From Hexactinellida sp. DTS-2022 (taxonomy: Eukaryota; Porifera; Hexactinellida): 64,000 bases of DNA. The stretch covers positions 3,844,001 to 3,908,000 of the forward strand of contig JAPNXP010000012.1 of NCBI GenBank assembly GCA_028753945.1. The letters run 5' to 3'. A model generated the notes under the pieces. It ran no database searches and was not told where the DNA came from. It saw only the letters and a program-made list of their open reading frames with translations. The position numbers and the translations under genes are program-made. Each line of letters begins with the position of its first letter. The first letter of the stretch is position 1. Below are positions 11,853 through 22,138 of this stretch, one piece after another.

Positions 11853-11968
11853 ATCCAAAATTGCAGCTGTGCCGACAGCATTTTCCATTGGAGGCACTAT
11901 CAATAAACCACCAACAAAATATAGTGCCACCAAAGGTACATGCGTCGGCACAGGCTGCAATTTTGGAT
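11853..11968. repeat. 115-bp palindrome (copy 5)
   Basis: The arms are TCCAAAATTGCAGCTGTGCC and its mirror, with the orientation of the asymmetric centre opposite to copy 1 (CATTGGAGGC left, GTGCCACCAAAG right). Confidence 0.85.
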
Positions 11969-11969
11969 T

Positions 11970-13056
11970 TTTTATTATTATTTTTGGTCCGTAGATCGTC
12001 CACTGAACAGAGTTTAATTAACTAAGAACCCAAAATTTCAGGACAGGTGTCTCATGGGTTACAGATGTGCACCTGGGGTCACGATTTTTTACTACATTTT
12101 TTTGGACACATTTTTGCACCTGTTTATTATTAGAAAAAGAACAATAAATAGTGCACAAATATTTAATTTATATGCATTCGATAGAGAATTAAATTCTACA
12201 CCTTTTCACAGTGCACGAATTTTTAAATTGAGTTTCGTTTGTGCCACAATTGAGTTGCAAGTTTCCTTTGTTTACTAACACTTCAGTTCAATTGAAGTGT
12301 TAAATCGAATTCTATTGTTTCAACTTGTGATAATTACATTGATTCAACTTGTGAGATCGAGTAGGCTTCTATTTTCTAATTGAAAACTAAGATTTTACAT
12401 TCCATAACAACAACAGATTATGTGATTATATTTATTTCTGCTCAGAATATTCTTGAACAATGGATACATGAGATATTTAATTCTAATTAATTCGCTCTGT
12501 GTTTAACTTAGAGAAACGGTTCCAATTAGATTATTAGGGTATCGAGTGCGCTGAATTCAAATATGATAGTGAAATTAAATTTAAATTAATTATTATAGCA
12601 AATAATTGAACTTAATTTATTTTGATGTAAATAATATTGGTGTTAAATTATCTTAGATTAATTAAATATTTATACTAATTATCTAAATTTCATTAATCTC
12701 AGAAATGATACAAGATAGAAACAAACTTTAAATTTATCAATTGGTCCTTATGGCACGTACCACCTATACAAGTGGATCTTGACACCTTGAGGTGATGATG
12801 ACATCGTCAAAAAAATGTATTTTTACAATTTTGTGAATTATATTATTAAAATGGGTTAGTTGGAGTTGGGTGATGACCCAACACTCACATAAAAAATGCT
12901 GATTCATCACTTATTATATTCTACTGAAACTTGAATATCTTTGAAACGAAGTGAGCAAAATGGAAACTTCCACCACTCTAAGGGTCGTAGCCTTCTGAAA
13001 CACCTTTCTGAAATAATTTAACACCTTTATAGTGATGATGACTTGGTGAAAAAAAA
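11970..13056 (+). repeat. A-family unit, array copy 2
   Basis: Tandem copy of the previous unit at a period of about 1.19 kb. It begins CCGTAGATCGTCCACTGAAC and ends GTGATGATGACTTGG. Confidence 0.8.
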
Positions 13057-13173
13057 ATCCAAAATTGCAGCCTGTGCCGACAGCATGTTCCATTGGAGGC
13101 ACTATCAATAGACCACCACCAAAATATAGTGCCACCAAATGAACATGCGTCGGCACAGGCTGCAATTTTGGAT
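13057..13173. repeat. 115-bp palindrome (copy 6)
   Basis: Intact palindrome closing the second A unit. Arms include GCAGCCTGTGCCGACAGCAT and the mirrored GTCGGCACAGGCTGC. Confidence 0.85.
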
Positions 13174-13179
13174 TTTTTA

Positions 13180-14255
13180 TTAGTCCGTAGCCTCTCTACT
13201 GAACAGAGTTTTACTAACTAAGAGCCCAAATTTTCAGGATATGTGTCTCATGGGTTACAGATGTGCACCTGGGGTCACGTTTTATTATCACATTTTTTTG
13301 GACACATTTTTGCACCTGTTTAATATTAGAAAAAGAACAATAAATAGTGCGCGAATATTCTATTTATATGCATTCGATAGAGAATTAAATTCTACACCTT
13401 TTCACAGTGCACGAATTTTCAAATTGTACTTAGTTTGTGCCACAATTGAGTTGCAAGTTTCCTTTGTTTACTAACACTTCAGTTCAATTGAAAGTGTTAA
13501 ATCTAATTCTATTGTTTCAACTCGTTATTATTATATTGATTCAACTTGTGAGATCGAGTAGGCTTCTATTTTCCAATTGAAAACTAAGATTCTACATTCC
13601 ATTACAACGACAGATTATGTGATTATATTTCCTTCTGCAAGAATACTCTTGCACTGTTAATATACTGACGTAATTAATAATAATTAATTAAGTCAGTATA
13701 TGACTTATATAGATGCTCCCAATTTGTTTATTAGGGGTTATCGAGTGTGCGGAATTGAAATTTGATAGCCAAATTAATTAATTAATTATTTATGACAAAA
13801 TAATTAAACTTAATAAATATAAGTTGACATTGAAATTGGTGTTAAATTATAAATATTATTAATAATTATTTATACTAATTAATTAAATATCATAAATCTC
13901 AGAGATCATAGAAGATAGAAACAAACTTTCAAATTATCAATTGGTCCTTATGGCACGTGCCACCTATACAAGTGGGTCTTGACACCTTGAGGTGATGATG
14001 ACATCGTTAAAAAAATGTGTTTTTACAATTTTGCTAATTTGATATTTAAAATAGGTTAGTTGATGTTGGGTGATGACCCAACACTCACATAAAATATGCT
14101 GAGTCATTAGCTATTATATTCTACTCAAACTTGAATATCTCTAAAATTATATGAACTAAATGGAAACTTCCACCACTATAAGGGTCGATGCCTTCTGTAA
14201 CACTTTTTGAAATAATTTAACACCTTCATAGTGACGATGACATGGCGAAAAAAAA
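13180..14255 (+). repeat. A-family unit, array copy 3
   Basis: Third tandem A unit, sharing ATGTGTCTCATGGGTTACAG near the start and CACCTTGAGGTGATGATGAC near 13981. It is closest to copy 1 in the 13600-13900 part (ACTGACGTAATTAAT). Confidence 0.8.
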
Positions 14256-14372
14256 ATCCAAAATTGCAGCCTGCGCCGGCAGCATGTTCTTTTGGAGGCA
14301 CTATAAATAAACAACCAACAAAATATAGTGCCACCAAAGGAACATGCGTCGGCACAGGCTGCAATTTTGGAT
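14256..14372. repeat. 115-bp palindrome (copy 7)
   Basis: Intact palindrome with GCCTGCGCCGGCAGCATG in the left arm and CATGCGTCGGCACAGGC in the right arm. Confidence 0.85.
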
Positions 14373-14379
14373 TTTTATT

Positions 14380-15433
14380 TTCCTTCCGTATCCTCTCCAC
14401 AGAACAGAGTATTATTAACTAAGAGGCTAAATTTTCAGGATATGTGTCTCATGGGTTACAGATGTGCACCTGGGTCACGATATTTTATCAAATTTTTTTA
14501 AACACATTTTTAGACCTGTTTAATGTTAGAAAAAGAACAATAAATAGTGCGCGAATAATCGATTTATATGCATTCGATAGAGAATTTAATTCTACACCTT
14601 GTCACAGTGCACGAATTTTCAAATTGCGCTTCATTTGTGCCACAATTGAGTTGCAAATTCCCTTTGTTTACTAACACTTCAGTTCAATTGAAAGTGTTAA
14701 ATCTAATTCTATTGTTTCAACTTGTGATTATTATATTGATTCAACTTGTGAAATCGAGTAGGCTTCTATTTTCCAATTGAAAACTAAGATTTTACATTCC
14801 ATAACAACGACAGATTATGTGATTATATTTATTTCTGCTTAGAATATTCTTGCACAATGGATACATGACATATTTAATTCTAATTAATTCGCTCTGTGTT
14901 TAACTTATAGAGACGGTTCCAATTAGATTATTGGGGTTATCGAGTGCGTGGAATTCAAATATTATAGTGAAATTCAATTTAAATTCATAATAATTGCAAA
15001 TAATTGAACTTTATTTATTTTGTGCATATAATAATGGTGTTAAATAATTAATAAATTAATTAAATATTTATATTAATTAGCCAAATTTCATTAATCTCAG
15101 AGATGATACAAGATAGAAACAAACTTTCAATTTATCAATTGGTCCTTATGGCAAGTACAACTTCTACAATGGGTCTTGATACCTTGAGGTGATGATGACA
15201 TCGTCAAAAAAATGTGTTTTTACAATTTTGTGAATTAAATAATTCGCATGGGTTGGTTGGAGTTGGGTGAATACCCAACACCCCCCAACATTATATTCTA
15301 CTGAAACTTGAATATCTCTCAAATGAAGTGAGCTAAATGGAAACTTCCACCACTCTAAGGGTCGTAGCCTTCTGAAACACCTTTCTGAAATAATTTAACA
15401 CCTTTATAGTGATGATGACTTGGCGAGAAAAAA
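14380..15433 (+). repeat. A-family unit, array copy 4
   Basis: Fourth tandem A unit, slightly shortened before the palindrome. Copies 2 and 4 share the ACATATTTAATTCTAATTAA variant, and copies 1 and 3 share another, so the array looks like a duplicated dimer. Confidence 0.8.
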
Positions 15434-15622
15434 ATCCAAAATTGCAGCCTGTGCCGACAGCATGTTCCATTGGAGGCACTATCAATAAACCACCAACAAA
15501 ATATAGTGCCACCAAAGGAACATGCGTCGGCACAGGCTGCAATTTTGGATTTTATTTTTTCTTGGTCTATTGATAGTGCCTCCAATGGAACATGCTGTCG
15601 ACACAGGCTGCAATTTGGATTT
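15434..15622. repeat. 115-bp palindrome (copy 8) plus an adjoining half copy
   Basis: A full palindrome (15434-15550) is directly followed by the right half of a copy-1-type palindrome (15566-15622). The array switches here from A units to a B unit. Confidence 0.8.
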
Positions 15623-17305
15623 TTTTCGCCATTAATTGAACCCCTCATGGTGTTTGGACTCATTTAACAAGTTGTACGGGACAAAAGAACGATTGTTGAA
15701 TTTGAAGTTTATTTCTATCTTGAACCATCTTGAGTTTATTGCCATTCATTCATTATGTATTGATAATAAATTCTATTATTAGTTAATTATTTTAGCAATG
15801 CTATCCACTTTGAGTTGAGTTAAGTAAACAAATTCCCAATTTAATTTAATTTGCTTAAATCCATTGAATATTAATATACTGTTAAAATTGGAAATCAGCA
15901 TACTTGTTTACTTAGAATGACAAAAAGGGATTAAGTTTATATTCCAATTATAAATGCGTTATCAGGGCCGTGCGAGCCTATTGATACCTGCCCAGGTCAA
16001 ACCAAACTAGAGTAAGCATCATTGCTACCCATGGTCAAAAATTCTTCTATTTTTAAAGCACAGTAATTTTGATAAATGATCTGAAATATATATTTCACAC
16101 CAAATGTTAAATAGCTCTATAACTATAACAAAGCGATATATTATAATCAATTTAATTACATGTATTTAGTAAAAAGACCTAATATCTTGATTGTAGATAG
16201 AGTCCACTTTTTTCAGTGCATTTCACGAATTTTATTTATTTAATTAATATTCATAACCTGGTCTGGAAAAATTCTGCCCAGGTTTGACCAGGTCAGTTTG
16301 TATTAGTGGCACGGCCCTCGTTATAAACCCCCCCCTATCACTCTAATACATTTGGGCACCAAACACGCACACAGACGAATAGTCATTTAATAGATATTCT
16401 ATTTCATTAATCCATTGTTTGTATATCAGTCATCGTTTTAAAATTGAAATCAGCATACTCGCTTACTTTGAATGACATATGGGATTAAGTTTCTATTTCC
16501 ATTATAAATGCGTTATAAACCCCCCCCTTACACTCTAATACATTTCGGGCACCAAGCACACACATAGACAAATATTTATACAAATAGATATTCCATCTCA
16601 TTAATCCATTGTTTGAATATCAGAAATCGTTCTGAAATTGAAATACTGTTGAGTGAAATTGAATTTTCATATAGGAGAAAACTTTAATACAACTATGTTT
16701 TAGAAATCGATTTATATAGTAGCAGTTATTGAATCAAATTGAATTATTCATATAAATTGAATACTTTATTGTAACTATGATATCAGAAATTGATTTGTAT
16801 AGTAATAGCTATTGAATGTAAATTAATTATTCATATATACTTGAATTATTTAGTGTAATTAATACTAATTATGATATCAACAATAACTTGAATTGAAATA
16901 ACACTGAATCAATTGAATTATTCATAAATAGTAGATCTTCATCGAAACCACGAAATAATTGCATAATTGAATGTAAATGAATTTACGATTTTAGAAAGTT
17001 AAGGGTGAATTGTGACAACTTTGAGCCTAATTATCAGGAAAATGTGGACGAATTTAAAAATCTTGAAGAGCTATCAGTTCCAAAATACTTTTCTGAATGT
17101 AATGATTTGAAATTTTTTCTTGTTATTGCTTTTATTTTCTTATGGGACAAGAAATTCCAAAAGTCCCGTTAAAAATTTTCCCAAGTAGAAATTGAAAAAT
17201 CAGGCCACGAAGTGCACATTAATCAACAACCAGACACCTATCCTGAAAATCTCAGAGCTCTAGCACTTATGGTTTAGCCTGGGGTGGCGACACGGAGAAA
17301 ACAAA
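15623..17305 (+). repeat. B-family unit interrupted by a MITE
   Basis: B-unit sequence from AACAAGTTGTACGGGACAAA to GGTGGCGACACGGAG, with an insertion at 15963-16318. It repeats an inner block (CATTAATCCATTGTTTG) twice. Confidence 0.75.
15963..16318. mobile_element. MITE, TIR AGGGCCGTGC, 6-bp TSD CGTTAT
   Basis: The element starts CAGGGCCGTGCGAGCC and ends AGTGGCACGGCCCT. CGTTAT lies on both sides (15957-15962, 16319-16324). The uninterrupted site AATGCGTTATAAACC is seen in sister copies near 9100 and 16508. A 5-6 bp target suggests a hAT-5/6 type or similar superfamily; this assignment is tentative. Confidence 0.8.
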
Positions 17306-17313
17306 ACAAAACA

Positions 17314-17552
17314 TCCAAGGCAGTAAGATTAGAACTGGGCCACTATACTATAGTATAGTCGGCACAGTAAAAATCCAAGGCAGTAAGATTAGAACTGGGC
17401 CACTATACTATAGTATAGTCGGCACAGTAAAAGTCCAAGGCAGTAAGATTAGAACTGGGCCACTATACTATAGTATAGTCGGCACAGTAAAAATCCAAGG
17501 CAGTAAGATTAGAACTGGGCCACTATACTATAGTATAGTCCGCACAGTAAAA
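17314..17552 (+). repeat. 60-bp satellite array, four near-perfect copies
   Basis: Four copies at exactly 60-bp period, differing at only a few positions. The unit reads CCAAGGCAGTAAGATTAGAA, then CTGGGCCACTATACTATAGT, then ATAGTCGGCACAGTAAAAAT. It has the opposite orientation to the array at 10370-10756, and both follow a B-unit end. Confidence 0.92.
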
Positions 17553-17632
17553 AGTAGTAGTGCAAATTCGGTACCGCTAACAAACTTCAACTAAGTAAAA
17601 GTTAGTAGAAGTTATAGATAAGCCTATTAGAG

Positions 17633-19379
17633 GGACATACCTAATTTCCGGAACGGGACGGTATGGAACGGTACCATTCCGGAAAATCAAAGTACCTAAA
17701 TTACGGAACGGTACCATTCCGGGAAATTTAAGTACCTAAATTACGGAACGGGATAGCCCCCCAAGGTATTGGTTATTATAGACTTTAACAACATTTGGTC
17801 TTGCATTCTGATATATTATTTTGTACTAAATGTGCTAAATTATCAAGATAAAATGAAAGAAACCGGTGTAAGGGCGTTTAGGGACCCAGGGGCCGAAATA
17901 GCTAACCTGTTCTAGGGGTGCCCTAAATCGCTAGCGATTTAGGGACCCCGCGTTTTGCATTGATTGAGTATATTGTTATAGGTTTAATCAATCTTTAGTT
18001 GATCTATCCCAGCTCAAGTACCAAAATTAACAATTTAAATACCGGAACCCTAACTATAAATAAATTACAGGAGTGGTATTAGTTGGACTTTCAATTAGGT
18101 AGTGAACTAGATTTCATCAGTATGTAATGCGTACGTGCGTGAGACATCTGGTGATGGTGGTGCTCATAGGCGCCGAAACTCTCCAACGCCAGGGGGGGTG
18201 TTACTTTTACATTCAAATGTGAAAGGTCAAAAAACAACGCCTATGGTAGCTAAAAATCAATTATGTTGGACGGGTATAATTGTATACATATAGAAATCAA
18301 CCAATGTTATTTATTCAAACTCATTATGGAAGAAAAATTTTCTATGGGTATATGCTCTATACGTGTTACATAAAAAAATGTCTAATAAGTTTGGTTTAGC
18401 TAGACTTCTTGCTATATAACAGCTACCCTCCCCAACCAGGAGGGGTATACCCTTCCTAACTGTTTCCTCATCCAGGGGGGGTGAAACCATCCCTGGAAAA
18501 AACCAGGGAGGGTCAAACCCTCCCTGACCCCCCCTCTTTCGGCGCCTATGGTGGTGCTATACACCACTTTGTCTACAGTCTACACGTCCGACACTTGTCA
18601 CTTATACTGAAGTTATACATACTTAGTGTTTAGGGACTTGAATACGTTTTTAATTAATGATAACTCTCGTTGTAAAATGCACATTGTATCACTGCCCTCC
18701 TTCCTGAGTGCGACACTTAGTTAGTATGACTAATAATATTGTAATATTTCAAGGGGTCCTCTGCGCGGGTCGTATGCGGGTGCCGCCCCCGCTCCGCAAA
18801 ATATTCAGATCCTTTGTCCCGCGACCCGCATTAATTAATTAATTAATTAATTAATTATTATCCCGCGCAGAGGTCTAGTCCCTATCACTGGACTGATCCC
18901 TACATTTAGCGATTTCGGACTAAGCGGGCCCTGAAACGCTAATGATTTAGGGCCGGGGTAAAAGAATAAAAAATAGATATTTTAGACGGGAAAGGAAGAT
19001 TGGAAATTGGAATCACTATTTTGGTTTACTCGGGGTCTCGGTAGGGTATCCACGGGATTGCACATATCTTTCGATCGAGGGGTAAGTGAAAGGAGGTATC
19101 TTTGTTCTGGAAATTAGGGATCAAAATTAACGGAATCGTATATTCCGGAAATTAGGCATTTAAATTTCCGGAATAAATTTGTTCCGGAATTAGGCATTTA
19201 TAATTTCCGGAATCGAATATTCCGGAAAATAGGCATTTGAATTTCCGGAATAATTTCGTTCCGGAAATTAGGTATTCTTATTTTCCGGAACCGTTCCGCG
19301 GAATTCCGTAATTTAGGTACTTTGATTTTCCGGAATGGTACCGTTCCGTACCGTCCCGTTCCGGAAATTAGGTATGTCC
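17633..19379. mobile_element. 1.75-kb element with CCGGAA-rich TIRs, 8-bp TSD TATTAGAG
   Basis: The left end is GGACATACCTAATTTCCGGA and the right end mirrors it. TATTAGAG is perfect at 17625-17632 and 19380-19387. Subterminal arrays of ATTCCGGAAATTAGG-type repeats occur mostly at the right end (19130-19379). No transposase is visible. It carries a nested MITE (18165-18550) and an inner GCGCGGG palindrome around (ATTA)n at 18770-18870. Confidence 0.85.
18165..18550. mobile_element. hAT-type MITE, TIR CATAGGCGCCGAAA, 8-bp TSD GTGGTGCT
   Basis: Second member of the 6827-7494 family, in reverse orientation. Perfect GTGGTGCT repeats lie at 18157-18164 and 18551-18558. It is nested in the 17633-19379 element. 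Confidence 0.88.
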
Positions 19380-19418
19380 TATTAGAGTAAGTATTAGACC
19401 ACACAGTGTGAATCCATA

Positions 19419-20268
19419 CTACTGTATTTCTCGGTCAATTATCCGATTCGGGCAACCAATTATCCGATTGGGTCAACCAATTATCCGATTGGGTCAACCA
19501 ATTATCCGATTCGGGCAACCAATTATCCTATTGGGTCAACCAATTATCCGATCGGAATTACTTTTGATTTTCATTGGTTTATCTATTTAGGATACTGGGT
19601 TGATTAGTATAAAACAAAGTAATACGAAATAAATATATTCCTAATATTCAAATATTAATCATAAATTATGGCTTCGAGTTCATACGATGCAGGACAACAC
19701 TCTGCCACATCATCTACAGTTGCTATTTCACGAGGTGGGAGAGCAATTTCAAATGATTCTATCCCTTCACACATCCCTTCACACATCGAATTGAAACGCC
19801 TCCCTCCATACAGTTGCGAGTTGAATCCGATTGAGTTGTGCTTCCAAAGTCTAAAATCCTATATAAAACGAACTCTCAGCGCTCAAGGACCAATTATACC
19901 AATTGAGGGCCAAACTATGGTAAGTGCAAGGAGAGATAAACTATTGCAATTATGCCCAAATGATTTGGCTCAAATTACTCCAGCAACTTGCCTGAATTCG
20001 TTCTACCATGTATTGACAGCAACAGTTCCGAGAGCAATACGCCTTGAAAATCTCTAGTAGCTACATTATCCAATAAATCATTTATCCGATATTAATTAAC
20101 TGTATTCATTATCACTATTATATCAAATATATCACTATAATTGTTGATTGCTTGAATCGGATAATTGGTTGCCCGAATCGGATAATTGGTTGCCCGAATC
20201 GGATAATTGGTTGACCCAATCGGATAATTGGTTGCCCGAATCGGATAATTGACCGAGAAATACAGTAG
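19419..20268. mobile_element. Tc1/mariner-like element, TA TSD, repeated-unit TIRs
   Basis: Both ends read CTACTGTATTTCTCGGTCAA inward and are followed by a stack of ATTATCCGATTCGGGCAACCA-type 22-bp units, six on the left and about four on the right. The element is flanked by TA. It contains a transposase remnant (19668-20057). Confidence 0.85.
19668..20057 (+). pseudogene. Tc1/mariner (DDE_3-type) transposase remnant
   Basis: A 129-residue ORF within the TIR element. Residues about 42-70 contain LPPYSCELNPIELCF followed by LKSYIKR. This is the C-terminal end of DDE_3-type (IS630/Tc1/mariner) transposases, where the E of NPIE is the third catalytic acid. The first two catalytic Asp regions and the N-terminal DNA-binding domain are absent. 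The first ~40 residues are low complexity (Ser-rich, with a repeated PSHI). It is therefore a shrunken internal-deletion derivative, not an active enzyme. The frame has stayed open over 390 bp, so expression as a small protein cannot be excluded. Confidence 0.6.
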
Positions 20269-20288
20269 TATAATCTATATACCTAGAC

Positions 20289-21352
20289 GGGTCTGACTGA
20301 ATGGTGGAAAATAGTGGAAAATGGTGGAAAACATCCGAGAGTGGTGGAAAATGGTGGAAAATGGTGGAAAACTACTTGACTGAATGGTGGAAAATGGTGG
20401 AAAATGGTGGAAAATGGTGGAATTTCTGAATTTTCGTCGAAATGACTGAATGGTGGAAAGTGGTGGAATTTCTAAAAATCGACTGAAAGGTGGAAAATGG
20501 TGGAAAATGGTGGAAAACGACTGAATGGTGGAAAATGGTGGAAAACGACTGAATGGTGGAAAATGGTGGAAAACGACTGAATGGTGGATAATGGTGGAAA
20601 ATTGTGGAAAACGACTGAATGGTGGAAAATGGTGGAAAACGACTGAATGGTGGAAAATGGTGGAAAAACGGGGGCTGACTGAATAGTGGAATCTAGTGGA
20701 ATTTGATTAAATTGTTAAACACTACGTATATGCTATAAGCTACGTGTGTATCATATTACGTTAATTTTCGCCCATGTAAAATTGTTTGCAATGATTGAAC
20801 TAGTGTTGTGCATGAAGTGGGACAATATGATACTATATTAGTATTCTTACTAATCATCTCTATTGAACTGCCCAATGAATACCAACTGGATTTGATAAGG
20901 AATTGTTGATAAATAATGTAATAAGATGTGTCTAAATAACATGGTAACAAAGCCTAACTAATAAATCCTATTGTGTCACTTCATGCACAACACTAGTTCA
21001 ATCATTGCAAACAATTTTACATGGGCGAAAATTAACGTAATATGATACACACGTAGCTTATAGCATATACGTAGTGTTTAACAATTTAATCAAATTCCAC
21101 TCGATTCCACTATTCAGTCAAAGATTCCACTAGATTCCACTATTCAGTCAGCCCCCGTTTTTCCACCATTTTCCACCATTCAGTCGTTTTCCACCATTTT
21201 CCACCTTTCAGTCGATTTTTAGAAATTCCACCACTTTCCACCATTCAGTCATTTCGACGAAAATTCAGAAATTCCACCATTTTCCACCATTTTCCACCAC
21301 TCTCGGATGTTTTCCACCATTTTCCACCATTTTCCACCATTCAGTCAGACCC
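20289..21352. mobile_element. 1.06-kb foldback element with GGTGGAAAAT arrays
   Basis: It starts GGGTCTGACTGAATGGTGGA and ends TCCACCATTCAGTCAGACCC. Both outer arms are tandem arrays of TGGTGGAAAA with GACTGAA spacers. The inner arms (about 20700-20830 and 20973-21095) pair almost perfectly (TAACGTAATATGATACAC). The flanks CTAGAC (before) and CTAGAC (after TA) suggest a diverged ~8-bp TSD. Similar GGTGGAAA fragments lie at 49720-49800 and 51020-51075. Confidence 0.8.
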
Positions 21353-21568
21353 TACTAGACGCACGCCTATTGCTATATGCTTATACTAAAAATATCTACT
21401 ACCGGTATTATAAGTTTTATTTATTCAATCAAATCAATTATTTTAATTCTAAGGACTATATTTATTTGGCAGAAATACGGTTTTCAATTGCTTAACGCAC
21501 AAGGTCTTGATCCATATATTTAATTAAAAACTTGCCCTTTTAGCAATTATTAGAATCAGTTTCCTAAC

Positions 21569-22138
21569 ATGCGGAATGTTCGGCAGCCTTCTAGAAAGAG
21601 TGACTCTAGGGCTATTAGGAAGGTCGGAAATAGGTACAGCCTAGTTTCCCCGCAGCCCCGTTGTACCCAAGTAAACCACAACACCTCAACACCTGTCCCG
21701 GTCCTGGCCCCGGCCCGAAAGTCTCGCTCCATCCTATCGCACACCTCTTCTCCGATACGGATAACCCCGAATAAGGACTTAAGCCCGATCTCTTACTCCC
21801 CTCCAGAGGAGTTCCAGTCTCCGCTCTCTCCCATTGTACACTCGCCCATAATAACAAATAGGAAAACTCCGGCGAAGAAGAAGAAGCCAAAGTTAGCTAA
21901 AGTGAAGATATATCATGCAAAGACTGCTGATAAGAGAAAGAGAGCTGTAGCCGCGGTTAATATCGCTGCACCTGAAGTTGCATCAGCAGAGGTGTGTGAC
22001 GAGGCTCCTCTCCCCAAAAAGAGACGCCTCCGAGAGAGTGCCAGCAATATGAGAGGGGCAGAGACGGAAGAGAGGACGCCTGGACAGTTCCCATGTAAAT
22101 CTGTGAAAGTAGTAGGCGGATCCACTATGGACTTGAGG
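21569..22138 (+). CDS. CENPC: CENP-C-like gene, visible 5' exon
   Basis: 190 residues of disordered, basic, Ser/Pro-rich sequence with SPISYSPPEE and SPLSPIVHSP proline-directed phospho-type sites. The exon is more GC-rich than its surroundings. Reading continues past the splice donor to a stop at about 22190, which is intronic read-through. Confidence 0.65.

Noticed and set aside
10837..14780. Repeated small ORFs in the A array (MCLMGYRCAPGVT type)
   Set aside because: Each unit contains a similar open frame, but isolated copies (for example 45460) break it and no domain is recognised. It is more likely repeat sequence than genes, though not fully excluded.
17314..17552. Regular 60-bp repeats could suggest a CRISPR array
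   Set aside because: There is no repeat/spacer division: the whole 60-bp unit repeats. The context is eukaryotic with spliced genes, and no cas-like genes are present.
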